A stretch of DNA of 64,000 nucleotides from Phenylobacterium sp. Root700 (GTDB lineage: Bacteria; Pseudomonadota; Alphaproteobacteria; Caulobacterales; Caulobacteraceae): positions 66,622 through 130,621 of the forward strand of contig NZ_LMHT01000007.1 in NCBI RefSeq assembly GCF_001429025.1, read 5' to 3'. Under the pieces are notes generated by a model that worked only from the letters and a program-made list of their open reading frames with translations, ran no database searches and was not told the DNA's origin. Position numbers and translations under genes: made by a program. Each line of letters begins with the position of its first letter. Within the stretch, counting starts at the first letter, position 1. Of the stretch, positions 18,139-28,456 are shown piece after piece.

Positions 18139-19718
18139 TGACCATGCAGAATGTCGGCCGCCCGACTCGCCCCCAAGCCGCCTCCCAGAGCGGCCATACG
18201 TCCCTGACCGGAGGCCGCGGCCTGCTGCAGGACGAGGCGCTGATCTTCGAACTCGGCGGCTGGGACAAGACCGGCGTCGATCTGGCGAGCGCCGATCACG
18301 ACGCCTCCGATCTTGGCGACCTGGTGCGCGCCGCGCCGATCGGCCTGCCGGGCCTGTCCGAGCCTGAGGCCATGCGCCACTACGTGCGCCTGTCCCAGAA
18401 GAACCACGCCATCGACCTGGCGCTCTATCCGCTGGGCTCGTGCACGATGAAGCACAACCCGCGTCTGAACGAGAAGGTGGCGCGCCTGGCCGGGTTCGGC
18501 GACCTACACCCGATGGCCCCGCAATCGACCGTCCAGGGCGCCCTGGCGCTGATGGACCGGCTGGCCCACTGGCTGAAGACCCTGACCGGCATGCCCGCCA
18601 TCGCCCTGTCGCCGAAGGCCGGCGCCCACGGCGAACTCTGCGGCCTGCTGGCCATCCGCGCCGCCCATGAGGCGAACGGGCAGGGCCATCGCCGCACCGT
18701 GCTGGTGCCGACCTCCGCCCACGGCACCAATCCCGCCACGGCCGCCTTCGTCGGCTATTCGGTGGTCGAGATCGCCCAGACCGACGACGGCCGCGTCGAC
18801 ATCGTCGACCTGGCGGCCAAGCTGTCGCCGGACGTGGCGGCGATCATGGTCACCAACCCCAACACCTGCGGTCTGTTCGAACGCGACGTGATCGAGATCG
18901 GCCGCCTGACCCACGAGGCCGGCGCCTACTTCTATTGCGACGGCGCGAACTTCAACGCCATCGTCGGCCGGGTGCGTCCGGGCGACCTGGGCGTCGACGC
19001 CATGCACATCAACCTGCACAAGACCTTCTCGACGCCGCACGGCGGCGGTGGCCCTGGCGCGGGTCCGGTGGTGCTGTCGGCAGCCCTGGCCCCCTTCGCG
19101 CCAGCCCCCTGGGTCGTGGCCGGGGAGGGGGGCTTCAAGCTGGTCGAGGAGACCATTGAAGAGGCCGCCCAGGGCTTTGGCCGCATGAGCGCCTTCCATG
19201 GCCAGATGGGCATGTTCGTCCGCGCCTACGCCTACATGCTGAGCCACGGCGCCGACGGCCTGCGTCAGGTCGCCGAGGACGCGGTGCTGAACGCCAACTA
19301 TGTGAAGGCCAAGCTGTCGCCGGTGATGACCGCAGCCTTCCCGGACGGCCCCTGCATGCACGAGGCGCTGTTCGACGACGCCTGGCTGGAAGGCACCGAC
19401 ATCACCACGCTCGACTTCGCCAAGGCGATGATCGACGAGGGCTTCCACCCGATGACCATGTACTTCCCGCTGGTCGTGCACGGGGCGATGCTGATCGAAC
19501 CGACCGAGACCGAACCCAAGCAGGAACTGGATCGTTTCTGCGAGGCGCTGACCGCCTTGGCGCTCGCCGCCAAGGGAGGCGACGTGGACCGGTTCAAGGG
19601 CGCGCCCTACCTCGCGCCCCTGCGCCGCCTCGACGAGACCCAGGCGGCCCGCAAGCCGCGCCTGACGTGGCGACCCGAAGACAAGAGTGTGTCTCCGGCG
19701 CCGCTCGCGGCCGAATAG
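18138..19718 (+). CDS. gcvPB: Glycine dehydrogenase (decarboxylating) subunit 2
   Basis: The catalytic half of the split glycine decarboxylase, 526 residues. The PLP-binding lysine is K295 in MHINLHKTFSTPHGGGGPG. LYPLGSCTMKHNPRLNEKVA and the glycine-binding PTSAHGTNPATA segment are present. The N-terminus (about 35 residues, Pro/Gln-rich) and the C-terminal tail after RLTWRPEDK are slightly longer than in many homologues. It is the last gene of the riboswitch-controlled operon. Confidence 0.96.
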   Translation: MTMQNVGRPTRPQAASQSGHTSLTGGRGLLQDEALIFELGGWDKTGVDLASADHDASDLGDLVRAAPIGLPGLSEPEAMRHYVRLSQKNHAIDLALYPLGSCTMKHNPRLNEKVARLAGFGDLHPMAPQSTVQGALALMDRLAHWLKTLTGMPAIALSPKAGAHGELCGLLAIRAAHEANGQGHRRTVLVPTSAHGTNPATAAFVGYSVVEIAQTDDGRVDIVDLAAKLSPDVAAIMVTNPNTCGLFERDVIEIGRLTHEAGAYFYCDGANFNAIVGRVRPGDLGVDAMHINLHKTFSTPHGGGGPGAGPVVLSAALAPFAPAPWVVAGEGGFKLVEETIEEAAQGFGRMSAFHGQMGMFVRAYAYMLSHGADGLRQVAEDAVLNANYVKAKLSPVMTAAFPDGPCMHEALFDDAWLEGTDITTLDFAKAMIDEGFHPMTMYFPLVVHGAMLIEPTETEPKQELDRFCEALTALALAAKGGDVDRFKGAPYLAPLRRLDETQAARKPRLTWRPEDKSVSPAPLAAE

Positions 19719-19860
19719 GCCTCGGTGGACAAAATTTAACGGCAGGGGTGTCTTTACGACTCCCTGTTACGTTCTCATATCGGCAAGGCTCCCGACCGCT
19801 GGTCCTCCCCCAGTGCCGCGCGCGGGCGCGATCCAGGTTCGAACGTAAGTGTCTCTCGCC

Positions 19861-20247
19861 ATGCCCAGCGTGCGCGGCCAACGCGCCTCCGACGCCGTCA
19901 CTCGCGATCTCGCGGGGCGACTCGCGCGTTTCGGCCTGGTCATGCTTGGATCGCTGATCGTGGTGGCGGGGATCGCCGTCGCGCCGCTGCCCGGTCCGGG
20001 TGGGATCCCCGTGATCGTCGTCGGCCTGATGATCGTGCTGCGCAACTCGTTCAAGGCGCGGCGGCAGTTCGTGCGCCTGCAACATGCTCACCCGCGGGTG
20101 ATCTCACCGATACGGCGGCTGCTGCGGCGTGACCCGCATATCATTCAAATGTTCTGGCATCAGGCTTTGAAGATCGAGCGTCTTCTGGCGCCTAAGGGCC
20201 TACGCTTTATGGTTCGCAGCCGACGCCTTTTCAGGCGTCGGCGCTAA
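19861..20247 (+). CDS. PGPGW-type small membrane protein
   Basis: A protein of 128 residues from ATG 19861; a GTG at 19849 would add four residues and neither start has a good ribosome site. It has a hydrophobic hairpin (FGLVMLGSLIVVAGIAVAPLPGPGGIPVIVVGLMIVL, two membrane segments, residues about 24-60) with the PLPGPGG motif of the PGPGW transmembrane family. A very basic cytoplasmic tail ends in RSRRLFRRRR. Function is unknown. It converges on atpF with a three-base gap. Confidence 0.75.
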   Translation: MPSVRGQRASDAVTRDLAGRLARFGLVMLGSLIVVAGIAVAPLPGPGGIPVIVVGLMIVLRNSFKARRQFVRLQHAHPRVISPIRRLLRRDPHIIQMFWHQALKIERLLAPKGLRFMVRSRRLFRRRR

Positions 20248-20250
20248 ACC

Positions 20251-20757
20251 CTACTGGAGCTTGGAGCCCAGCTGGCTGATCGCACGATCGATCAGCGGGT
20301 CGGTCTTGGAGCTGGCGAGGCGCTTGGTCAGCACGACTTCAGCGGCGGCCGCGGCCATGTCGGCGGCTGCAGCCTTGACCTCGGCCGCGGCCTGGGCCTC
20401 GGCGTTGGCGATCTTGCGTTCGGCGAGCAGCTGGCGGCGAGCGAGGCTCTCTTCCAGCTTGGCCTTGGCTTCGATCTCGTAGCGGCGGGCTTCGTCCTGG
20501 GCGGCGGCCAGCATGTCCTTGGCCTGGGCCTCGGCTTCGACGCGCTCGGCCTTGAGTTGGGCCAGCAGACGCTGGGCCTCTTCACGGATACGAGCCGCTT
20601 CGTCCAGGTCCGCCTGGATCTTGGCGGTCGTGGCGTCGAGGGCCGCATTGATGGCCTTCGGGGCCTTGGCCACGAAGATCACGATGCCAAGGAAGATCAG
20701 CAGGCCGACGCCGACCCACATCTCCGCATTAGCGGGGTTGAGGAAAGCAGGCATCAA
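20251..20757 (-). CDS. atpF: F0F1 ATP synthase subunit b
   Basis: A 168-residue peripheral stalk subunit: one N-terminal membrane helix (ANAEMWVGVGLLIFLGIVIFV) followed by a long charged coiled coil rich in Ala, Glu, Lys and Arg that reaches the F1 head. It overlaps the b' gene by four bases and is last in the F0 operon. No F1 genes occur in the window, so F0 and F1 are in separate operons, as is usual in alphaproteobacteria. Confidence 0.95.
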   Translation of the reverse strand: MMPAFLNPANAEMWVGVGLLIFLGIVIFVAKAPKAINAALDATTAKIQADLDEAARIREEAQRLLAQLKAERVEAEAQAKDMLAAAQDEARRYEIEAKAKLEESLARRQLLAERKIANAEAQAAAEVKAAAADMAAAAAEVVLTKRLASSKTDPLIDRAISQLGSKLQ

Positions 20758-21362
20758 GCGGCTCCTTGAGCGGTAAGCGCCGCGTCGATCTCGGCTGCGG
20801 TCACCTTTTGACCGGTCAGCTTTTCAACCATGGCCTGGGCCGTCTCGCCGGCGATGCCGCGGACGTTGGACATGGCTTGATCGCGCAGGCCGCGAATGCG
20901 GGCTTCGGCTTCGCTCATCTGAGCGTTCAGACGTTCGTCCTCGGCCTTCTGGCTGAGCGCCAGTTCGGCCGCGGCCTTGGCCTTGGCGTCGGCGGCGAGG
21001 CTGCGCGAACGGGCGCGGGCTTCGTCGATCTCGGCTTGGGCGGCCTTGGCTTGCGCCTCGGCTTCGGCTTGAACGCTGCGCGCCTGATTGACCGCTTCGG
21101 CGATGGTGGCCTGGCGGTTGTCCTGGATCTTGCGGAGCCGCGGCACGAAGACCTTGGCGAGCAGGATGTACAGGACGGCGAAGATCAGGAAGAGCCAGAC
21201 GATCTGGCCGCCCCAATGTTCAAACTTGAACTGGGGCAAACCGCCGCTCTCGCTGCCATGGGCGGCGACTTCCGTCGTACCGGCCGGAACGTGGTCTCCG
21301 TGCGCGGCGGTGTCGCCGGCGCGGATATCCGCGCCCGGCGGGGGTGTGGTCTCGGCGGCCAT
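20754..21362 (-). CDS. atpF': F0F1 ATP synthase subunit b'
   Basis: The second stalk subunit (b', sometimes named AtpG), 202 residues. It has an extended N-terminal segment of about 50 residues before the membrane helix (WGGQIVWLFLIFAVLYILLAKVFV), then a coiled coil (RKIQDNRQATIAEAVNQA onward). A separate b' is characteristic of alphaproteobacteria and cyanobacteria, where b and b' form a heterodimer. The overlap with atpF suggests coupled, equimolar production. Confidence 0.93.
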   Translation of the reverse strand: MAAETTPPPGADIRAGDTAAHGDHVPAGTTEVAAHGSESGGLPQFKFEHWGGQIVWLFLIFAVLYILLAKVFVPRLRKIQDNRQATIAEAVNQARSVQAEAEAQAKAAQAEIDEARARSRSLAADAKAKAAAELALSQKAEDERLNAQMSEAEARIRGLRDQAMSNVRGIAGETAQAMVEKLTGQKVTAAEIDAALTAQGAA

Positions 21363-21439
21363 AAGGCTTAGACGTCCTTAAAGCGCAGGCTGAGGACGCG
21401 ACGATATCGGCGCGCCCTCTGGGACCTGCGGATCTTGGC

Positions 21440-22508
<1,069 letters not shown>

Positions 22509-22523
22509 GCCGCGACGAACTCC

Positions 22524-22874
22524 TCAATCTTCCTCGTCGTCGAAGGGGATGTCCTTTGCAGGACCCCATTCCTTCGCCGCCTCGGCAGCCATCCGCTGAG
22601 CCGAACTTACGGCCATCCAAATCGAAATACCGAAGCCCCCAAGGAGCCCGATGATCATCCCCCAGGGCGCAGTCTTGAAGACAACGTCCGCCCCAGCGCC
22701 CAAGGCCAAGCCCACAAAGACGCCGCCTATCAGCACGCCCATGAGGCGATAGCCGTAGCCGGCGGCCTTGGAACCGTAGTCGTGCGTTACCGGGGCTGTT
22801 CGCGCCTCAAGCGCGTCAGCCCTTTCGTCGAGGCGCCTAATGGCCTCTTCGCGCGAATTTTCCGGATGCGGCAT
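22524..22874 (-). CDS. atpI: AtpI-like F0 assembly protein (AtpZ/AtpI family)
   Basis: A 116-residue membrane protein heading the F0 operon. It starts at ATG 22874 (MPHPENSREEAIRRLDER); a longer reading frame upstream adds an unlikely Arg/Pro-rich leader. It has a charged N-terminal helix, then two membrane helices (GYRLMGVLIGGVFVGLALGAGADVV and PWGMIIGLLGGFGISIWMAV). AtpI/AtpZ proteins help assemble the c ring or move Mg2+ in other bacteria. Confidence 0.9.
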   Translation of the reverse strand: MPHPENSREEAIRRLDERADALEARTAPVTHDYGSKAAGYGYRLMGVLIGGVFVGLALGAGADVVFKTAPWGMIIGLLGGFGISIWMAVSSAQRMAAEAAKEWGPAKDIPFDDEED

Positions 22875-22934
22875 GCGTTGTGGCCTATGTGACCACGACG
22901 ACGCCCGCCGCGGCCGGGGCTTCAAGTCGCGCGG

Positions 22935-22963
22935 AACCTACAGACGCGGGCGTAGTGCGTCAA
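22935..22963 (-). promoter_or_regulatory. Candidate sigma-70-type promoter of the F0 operon
   Basis: On the minus strand TTGACG (22963-22958) and TAGGTT (22940-22935) are separated by 17 bases. They lie about 60 bases upstream of the atpI start, in the 221-base gap between atpI and the end of smc. The -35 is strong and the -10 only partial, so this is a candidate. The rest of 22875-23095 shows no gene. Confidence 0.5.
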
Positions 22964-23095
22964 GGCTGGGGTTGTGCTATTTACGGCCTTGTATTTATTG
23001 GATTTTCGGGCGTCGCGACAACTCGTCCACCCCACCCGAGCCCTGCATTCGTGACGCTGACCAGGGCTCGCCTCTAGAATCCTGACAAACCTCGC

Positions 23096-26000
23096 CTATT
23101 GGGCCGCCATGGCCGCGGCCTGCCGCAGGTCGACGGAGACCAGTTGCGAGACGCCGCGCTCGGCCATGGTGACGCCGAACAGGCGATCCATCCGCGCCAT
23201 GGTCACCGGATTGTGGGTGATGGCGATGAAGCGGGTCTCGGTCCGCCGGCGCATTTCGTCCAGCAGATTGCAGAAACGGTCGACATTGGCGTCGTCCAGC
23301 GGGGCGTCGACCTCGTCCAGCACGCAGATCGGCGCCGGTTGGGCCAGGAACACCCCGAAGATCAGGGCGCAGGCGGTCAGGGCCTGCTCGCCGCCGCTCA
23401 TCAGGCTCATGGTCGCCATGCGCTTGCCGGGCGGACAGGCGTAGATTTCGAGGCCGGCCTCCAGCGGATCGTCGGACTCCACCAGCCGCAGTTCGGCCTG
23501 GCCGCCCTGAAACAGCGCCTCGAACAGCGCCTTGAAATGCTCGTTGATGATGTGGAAGGCGGCCAGCAGGCGCTCGCGACCTTCGCCGTTCAGTTCGTCG
23601 ATGCCTTGGCGCAGGCGCGCGATGGCCCCGGTCAGGTCGGCGCGCTCGGTGTGCATGGTCTCCAGGCGGGTCGCGTGTTCGCCGGCCTCTTCCTCGGCTC
23701 GCAGGTTCACCGCGCCGATCGAGTCGCGCTGGCGTTCCAGATTGTAGAGGTGGGCCTCCATGCCGCCGGCGTCGGTCGGGATGGCGACGGCCTCGTCGGC
23801 CAGCTTGCGGCCAAGCTGTTCGGGTTCGATCCGAGCGGTCTCGCGGATCTGGCCGGTGATCTCGGCCAGACGCTCGATGGCGGCTTCGAGCTTGGCGGCC
23901 AGGGAGGCGCGCAGTTCCCGGGCTTCACCGGCGGCGGCCTCGGCGGCGCGCAGGGCGCGGTCGGCCTCGGTGCGGGCCGCTTCAGCCTGGGCCAGGGCGT
24001 CGGACGACTGGGCGCGGCGCGCCTCGGCGGCGGCCAGTTCGTCGAGCAGCTTGATCAGGCGTTCCTGGTGCGAGGCCGGCGCCTCCAGGGCCTTGTCGAG
24101 AGCGCTCTGCGCCGCGCCGCGGGCGCTCGTCAGATGCTCCAGGCGCTTGGCGGCGGCCTGCGAGCGGCGGGTCCAGTCGCCGGAGTCGCGCGTCAGGTTC
24201 TCGAACCGGCGGGCGCGGCCGTCGCGTTCGCGCACCTCGATATCGACCGCCGCGCGGGCCTGGGCCGCGGCTTCGCGGGCAGGACCGGCGGCGGCGCGCG
24301 CCTGGGCCAGTCGCGCCGCGAGGTCGCCGACCGCCGCGTCGCCTGCGGTCTCGGCCAGGGCGACCTGCAGGGCGGCCTCGGTCTCGGCCAGTTCGCCTTC
24401 GAAGCGGCGGATGACGTCGTCCAGCGATTGGGCGTGGGCCTCGCGCCGGGTGGCTTCGCGGTCGAGCTTCTCCAGATTGTTGCGTGCGGCCGAGACCTTT
24501 TGCTCGGCGGCGGGCGGCTCGCGCCGGGCGTTGCGCAGGCCGTCCTCGGCGGCGCGCACCCGGGTGCTGGCGGCTTGTAGCGCGTCCTTGGCGACCTGGG
24601 CCTTGGGGGAGATCGCCTCGATCTCGGTCTCGACCTCGGCCAGCCGGGTCTTCTGCTCCATGCGGATGGCGGCGGGCTTGGGCGCGTCGGCGCGGGCGGT
24701 GAAGCCGTCCCAGCGCCACAGGTCGCCTTCGCGCGACACCAGCCGGCAGCCGGGCGGCAGGCCCGGTTGCAGCCGGTCGCCGTCCTCGCGCTTCACCAGC
24801 GCGGTGAAGGCCAAGCGGGCGGCGAGGGCGCTGGGGGCCTTCACCAACGGCCCGAGCGGCTCGGCGCCCGGCGGCCAGGTCGGGGGCTCGGCCTCGCGCC
24901 CGCCCCAGAAGGCCGGCGCCTTGGGATCGAGCGCGGCGTCGAGGTCGTCGCCGAGCGCGGCGGCCAGCGCCTTCTCATGGCCCCTGGTCGGCGCGACCTC
25001 GTCGAGAGCCGGGGTGAAGCCGCCGCGACGTTGCTGGGCGACGATCTGGGCCAGGGCGCGGGCCTCAGCGGTCAGTCGGCCGAGTTGCTCATCCTGCTTG
25101 CGGGAGACTTCGCGGGTCTCGGCTTCAAGGGCGGCGGCCTTGCTGCGCTCGTCCTCGGCGGTTTCCAGGGCGGCGCGGACGGCGCTCAGCACCGCCTGGG
25201 TCCGTTCCAGCTCCTCGCGCGCCGCCTCGATCTGCGGGGTGATGGCGGGGCCGAGCTGCTCTCGTTCGGTCTTGGCCTGGTCCAACGCGCGGCGGGTGCG
25301 CGAGACGCGGCTTTGCGCCTCCTCGACGCGGGCCGCGCCGGCCCGGCGGCGGGCCTCGTCGGCGGCGGCCTGGGTGGCCAGTTCCTCGACGGCCTTGTCG
25401 GCGGCGACGCGGGCGGCCTCGGCGGCGCGCGCGGCTTCCTCCAGCTCGGGCGTGCGTTCGGGGGCGGCGGCGATGGCGGCTTCCAGCGCCTCCAGGTCTT
25501 CGGACATGCGCTTGCGCGCGGTGTCGGCGTCCTCGACGATCTGGGTCTCGCGGGCGCGGTCGGCGTCGATCCGGCCGACATCGGCGCTCAGCCGCGCGAC
25601 CTCCGCGGCCAGGGCCTCGCCCTCGCGCTCCAGCCGATCCTTGTCGATGGCCAGGCGGTGCAGGATGGCCGCGGCGATGGTCTCGGCCTCGCGCAGCGGC
25701 TTGATCGCCTCCTCGGCCTGGGCGGCGCGGGTGGTCGAGGCCGCGGCCTCGCGGGTGTGGGTCTCGACGGCGGCGATGGCGTCGTTGGCCTCGGTGCGCA
25801 GCCGCGCGGCGGTGTCGCGCGCCTCGGCCCAGCGCGAAAAGAGCACCGCGCCCTGCAGCGCCCGGATCTCGGACGACAGCTTCTTGTAGCGTTCGGCCTG
25901 TCGCGCCTCGCGCTTCAGGCGGTTCAGCGCGCTTTCCAGTTCGCGGGCCACATCGTCCAGCCGCGCCAGGTTGGTCTCCGCCGCCCGCAGCCGTAGCTCG

Positions 26001-26539
26001 GCCTCATGCCGGCGCGAGTGCAGGCCCGAGACGCCGGCGGCTTCTTCCAGGATCAGCCGGCGGTTCTGCGGCTTGGCGGCGATCAGTTCGGAAATCTGCC
26101 CCTGGCGCACCAGGGCCGGCGAGTTCGAGCCGGTCGAGGCGTCGGCGAACAGCAGCTGGACGTCGCGGGCGCGGACCTCGCGGCCGTTGATCTTGTAGGT
26201 CGAGCCCGCGCCCTTATCGATGCGGCGGACCACCTCCAGCACGGGGGCGTCGTTGAAGGCCGGCGGCGCCTTGCGCGCGGCGTTGTCGATGGTGAGCGTG
26301 ACCTCGGCGTGATTGCGCGAGGCGCGGTTGCCGGAGCCGGCGAAGATCACGTCGTCCATGCCGCCGGCGCGCATCGCCTTGGCGGAATTGGCGCCCATCA
26401 CCCAGCGCAGCGCTTCCAGCAGGTTCGACTTGCCGCAACCGTTCGGCCCGACGATGCCCGTGACTCCGGGCTCGATCCGAAATTCCGTCGGATCGACGAA
26501 GGACTTGAAACCGGAGAGTCGGAGTCTCTGGAAATGCAC
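23096..26539 (-). CDS. smc: Chromosome segregation/condensation ATPase SMC
   Basis: A 1147-residue SMC protein that loads at the origin region and extrudes DNA loops to align chromosome arms. Walker [10 protein letters not shown] is at residues 31-39, the ABC signature is in [11 protein letters not shown], and Walker B is in [16 protein letters not shown] near the C-terminus. Two long Ala/Arg/Glu-rich coiled coils flank a hinge around residues 490-620. That hinge is unusual: it reads [22 protein letters not shown] and is Pro/Trp-rich afterwards, instead of the usual glycine-rich hinge. It is the last gene of a run with two DsbA-like genes and a DUF721 gene. Confidence 0.96.
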   Translation of the reverse strand: MHFQRLRLSGFKSFVDPTEFRIEPGVTGIVGPNGCGKSNLLEALRWVMGANSAKAMRAGGMDDVIFAGSGNRASRNHAEVTLTIDNAARKAPPAFNDAPVLEVVRRIDKGAGSTYKINGREVRARDVQLLFADASTGSNSPALVRQGQISELIAAKPQNRRLILEEAAGVSGLHSRRHEAELRLRAAETNLARLDDVARELESALNRLKREARQAERYKKLSSEIRALQGAVLFSRWAEARDTAARLRTEANDAIAAVETHTREAAASTTRAAQAEEAIKPLREAETIAAAILHRLAIDKDRLEREGEALAAEVARLSADVGRIDADRARETQIVEDADTARKRMSEDLEALEAAIAAAPERTPELEEAARAAEAARVAADKAVEELATQAAADEARRRAGAARVEEAQSRVSRTRRALDQAKTEREQLGPAITPQIEAAREELERTQAVLSAVRAALETAEDERSKAAALEAETREVSRKQDEQLGRLTAEARALAQIVAQQRRGGFTPALDEVAPTRGHEKALAAALGDDLDAALDPKAPAFWGGREAEPPTWPPGAEPLGPLVKAPSALAARLAFTALVKREDGDRLQPGLPPGCRLVSREGDLWRWDGFTARADAPKPAAIRMEQKTRLAEVETEIEAISPKAQVAKDALQAASTRVRAAEDGLRNARREPPAAEQKVSAARNNLEKLDREATRREAHAQSLDDVIRRFEGELAETEAALQVALAETAGDAAVGDLAARLAQARAAAGPAREAAAQARAAVDIEVRERDGRARRFENLTRDSGDWTRRSQAAAKRLEHLTSARGAAQSALDKALEAPASHQERLIKLLDELAAAEARRAQSSDALAQAEAARTEADRALRAAEAAAGEARELRASLAAKLEAAIERLAEITGQIRETARIEPEQLGRKLADEAVAIPTDAGGMEAHLYNLERQRDSIGAVNLRAEEEAGEHATRLETMHTERADLTGAIARLRQGIDELNGEGRERLLAAFHIINEHFKALFEALFQGGQAELRLVESDDPLEAGLEIYACPPGKRMATMSLMSGGEQALTACALIFGVFLAQPAPICVLDEVDAPLDDANVDRFCNLLDEMRRRTETRFIAITHNPVTMARMDRLFGVTMAERGVSQLVSVDLRQAAAMAAQ

Positions 26540-26556
26540 GGCGCCCGGTTGGCCTC

Positions 26557-27165
26557 CTATTTCCTGGAGGCTTGCGTGACAGCGGCGTCGAGCTCGGCTG
26601 CGGTCATCGGACCGACCTTGGCTTCCTTGCCGTTGAAGAAGAAGGTCGGCGTGCCGCTGACGCCCTGCTTGATGTTGGCCTCGACCCGCGCATTGAGGGC
26701 GCTCAAGGCCGCCTCGTCGGTGATGCAGGCCTTCACCTGATCTTCGGACAGGCCCCCGGCCTTGCCCGCGTTGACGATAGCGGTCAGGGCGTCGCCGGTG
26801 CGGGCCATTTCCTCATGGCCCGCGAACATGGCGTCGATGACCGTGAAGTACTTATCCTTGCCGGCGCAGCGGGCGATCAGGAAGCCGGCCGCGGCCACTT
26901 CCTGCGGCGGGGTCAGGATTTCGCGCAGGGTGTAGTGGACCTTGCCGGTGTCGATGTACTTCTTCTTGAAGGCCGGGAAGACGTCGTTGTTGAAGGCCGC
27001 GCAGTGGCTGCAGCTCATCGAGGCGTATTCCACCATCCGGACCTTGGCCTTGGGGTTCCCCAGGCTCATCTCGCCGGTGGCGGGCGCGGCTGTCGCCGAA
27101 CCGGCCGCAAACATCAGGGCGCCAAGAGCGGCGACAAGGGCGATGCGGCGGTTCGGCTGAGCCAT
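26557..27165 (-). CDS. DsbA family thiol:disulfide oxidoreductase, periplasmic
   Basis: A 202-residue exported thioredoxin-fold protein with a signal peptide ending near ATAAPA, active site CSHC at residues 52-55, and cis-Pro loop SGTPTFF. Two further cysteines ([17 protein letters not shown]) are shared with the paralogue upstream and may form a structural disulfide. It belongs to the DsbA/BdbD-like group common beside smc in alphaproteobacteria. It starts five bases after its paralogue and ends 18 bases before smc. Confidence 0.93.
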   Translation of the reverse strand: MAQPNRRIALVAALGALMFAAGSATAAPATGEMSLGNPKAKVRMVEYASMSCSHCAAFNNDVFPAFKKKYIDTGKVHYTLREILTPPQEVAAAGFLIARCAGKDKYFTVIDAMFAGHEEMARTGDALTAIVNAGKAGGLSEDQVKACITDEAALSALNARVEANIKQGVSGTPTFFFNGKEAKVGPMTAAELDAAVTQASRK

Positions 27166-27169
27166 GGGC

Positions 27170-27781
27170 TTACTTCGAGGCCTCGGCGACGGCGGCTTCC
27201 AGCTCGGCCAGGGTCATCTCGCCTTCCTTGGCCTTCTTGCCGTTGATCATGAAGGACGGGGTGGCGGTGATCTTGTCGACCTTGATGGCCTTTTCGACGC
27301 GATCGTTCAGCGCCTTGAGCGCCGCTTCGTCGGTGATGCAGGCGTTGAACTTCTCTTCGGTCAGGCCGGCCGACTGGGCGGTCCGCAGCAGGATGCCGCG
27401 CATGTCGCCGGTCGTGAACATTTCCTGCTGGGCGTGGAAGATCGCGTCGGTGACGTTGAAATACTTGTCCTTGCCGGCGCAGCGCGCGGTCAGGAAGCCG
27501 GCGGCGGCGACCTCGTTCGGCGGGGTCAGGAATTCCTTGAAGGTGTAGTGCACCTTGCCGGTGTCGATGTATTTCGCCTTGAAGGCCGGGAAGACCTCAT
27601 TGTTGAACTTGCCGCAGTGGCTGCAGGTGAGGGAGGCGTACTCCACCATTTTCACCTTGGCGTTCGGATCGCCCATGGTCATGTCGGCGGTGTCGACGGT
27701 CGCGGCGCCCTTGGAGCAGCCGGCCAGGGCGAGCGTGCTCAGAGCAGCGGCGACAAGAAGGCGACGGTTGAAGTTCGGCAT
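27170..27781 (-). CDS. DsbA family thiol:disulfide oxidoreductase, lipoprotein
   Basis: A 203-residue paralogue of the next gene but with a lipobox (LALAGC, acylated Cys at residue 22), so it is membrane-anchored. The active site is CSHC (53-56), with a cis-Pro loop TATPSFM. ATG 27781 is preferred over an in-frame GTG at 27787 because GAGG lies just before it at the right distance. The anchored and soluble pair side by side suggests division of labour at the membrane and in the periplasm (inference). Confidence 0.92.
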   Translation of the reverse strand: MPNFNRRLLVAAALSTLALAGCSKGAATVDTADMTMGDPNAKVKMVEYASLTCSHCGKFNNEVFPAFKAKYIDTGKVHYTFKEFLTPPNEVAAAGFLTARCAGKDKYFNVTDAIFHAQQEMFTTGDMRGILLRTAQSAGLTEEKFNACITDEAALKALNDRVEKAIKVDKITATPSFMINGKKAKEGEMTLAELEAAVAEASK

Positions 27782-27857
27782 GGGCACCTCTGCGGAAGTC
27801 CGAATGAAAGATTAAAGCGCGATTCCCGCCGGCAGGAACGTGCGGCGACAGCTAAAG

Positions 27858-28418
27858 TCAACCGGTGTGGCGGCGCAGGACGCCTCGACCCAAGCTGAGC
27901 AATGCGGCTTTCAGAGGGCCGTCGGGGACCTCGGCCAGGCCTCGAGCCAGTTCGGCCTCCTGGCCGGCGTCCAGCGGCACGACCCGCCGGCGCACCGTTT
28001 TGAGGGCGGGACCGGTCAGATTTCGCAAGGGGCCTTGCACGATCCGCAGCTTGTTCACGGTGCCGGCGCCGAGGAACAGGTTCACCCGCGCCACGATCTC
28101 CGGAGCCTGATGCTGGATCAGCGCCGCCGAGGCGCCGGCCACCCGGATCTCCAGGGCCGAGGGCCCGCCGCCGCGCGGCTTGGTGAGCTTCACCGGCTCA
28201 GTGCGCTTGGCGATGTCGACGCCGACGATCTCGCGCCAGCGGGCCTGGAGCGCGCCGGGGCCCTGGCCGAATTTCTCGTCGAGGTCCTTCAGCAGCCGCC
28301 GCAGACCGCGGCCCGCCACGGGCGGCGGGCGGTGCTGCGGCCGCGTGCGCTTGCGCGACAGGATCGCGGCGGCTTCCGCAGGCGTGGGAAGGGGGCGGGA
28401 CATCGGGCGACCATACAT
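27858..28418 (-). CDS. DUF721 (DciA-like) protein
   Basis: A 186-residue protein with a basic, Pro-rich N-terminus and a DUF721 domain (GLRRLLKDLDEKFGQGPGALQARWREIVGVDIAKRTEPVKL; then LEIRVAGASAALIQHQAPEIVARVNLFLG). DUF721 includes DciA, the ancestral loader of the DnaB helicase, whose KH-like fold this region matches in pattern. The start at ATG 28418 follows GGGGAG. It is divergent from mutY and heads the dsbA-dsbA-smc run. Confidence 0.85.
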   Translation of the reverse strand: MYGRPMSRPLPTPAEAAAILSRKRTRPQHRPPPVAGRGLRRLLKDLDEKFGQGPGALQARWREIVGVDIAKRTEPVKLTKPRGGGPSALEIRVAGASAALIQHQAPEIVARVNLFLGAGTVNKLRIVQGPLRNLTGPALKTVRRRVVPLDAGQEAELARGLAEVPDGPLKAALLSLGRGVLRRHTG

Positions 28419-28456
28419 CAAGGCTCCCCGTTGAAGCGAGGATCGGGTAGCGAGAT

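Noticed and set aside
23099-24580. A long open frame antisense to the 3' half of smc
   Set aside because: Repetitive Gly/Leu/Gln-rich composition typical of a shadow of Ala/Glu/Arg coiled-coil codons; smc is clear on the other strand.
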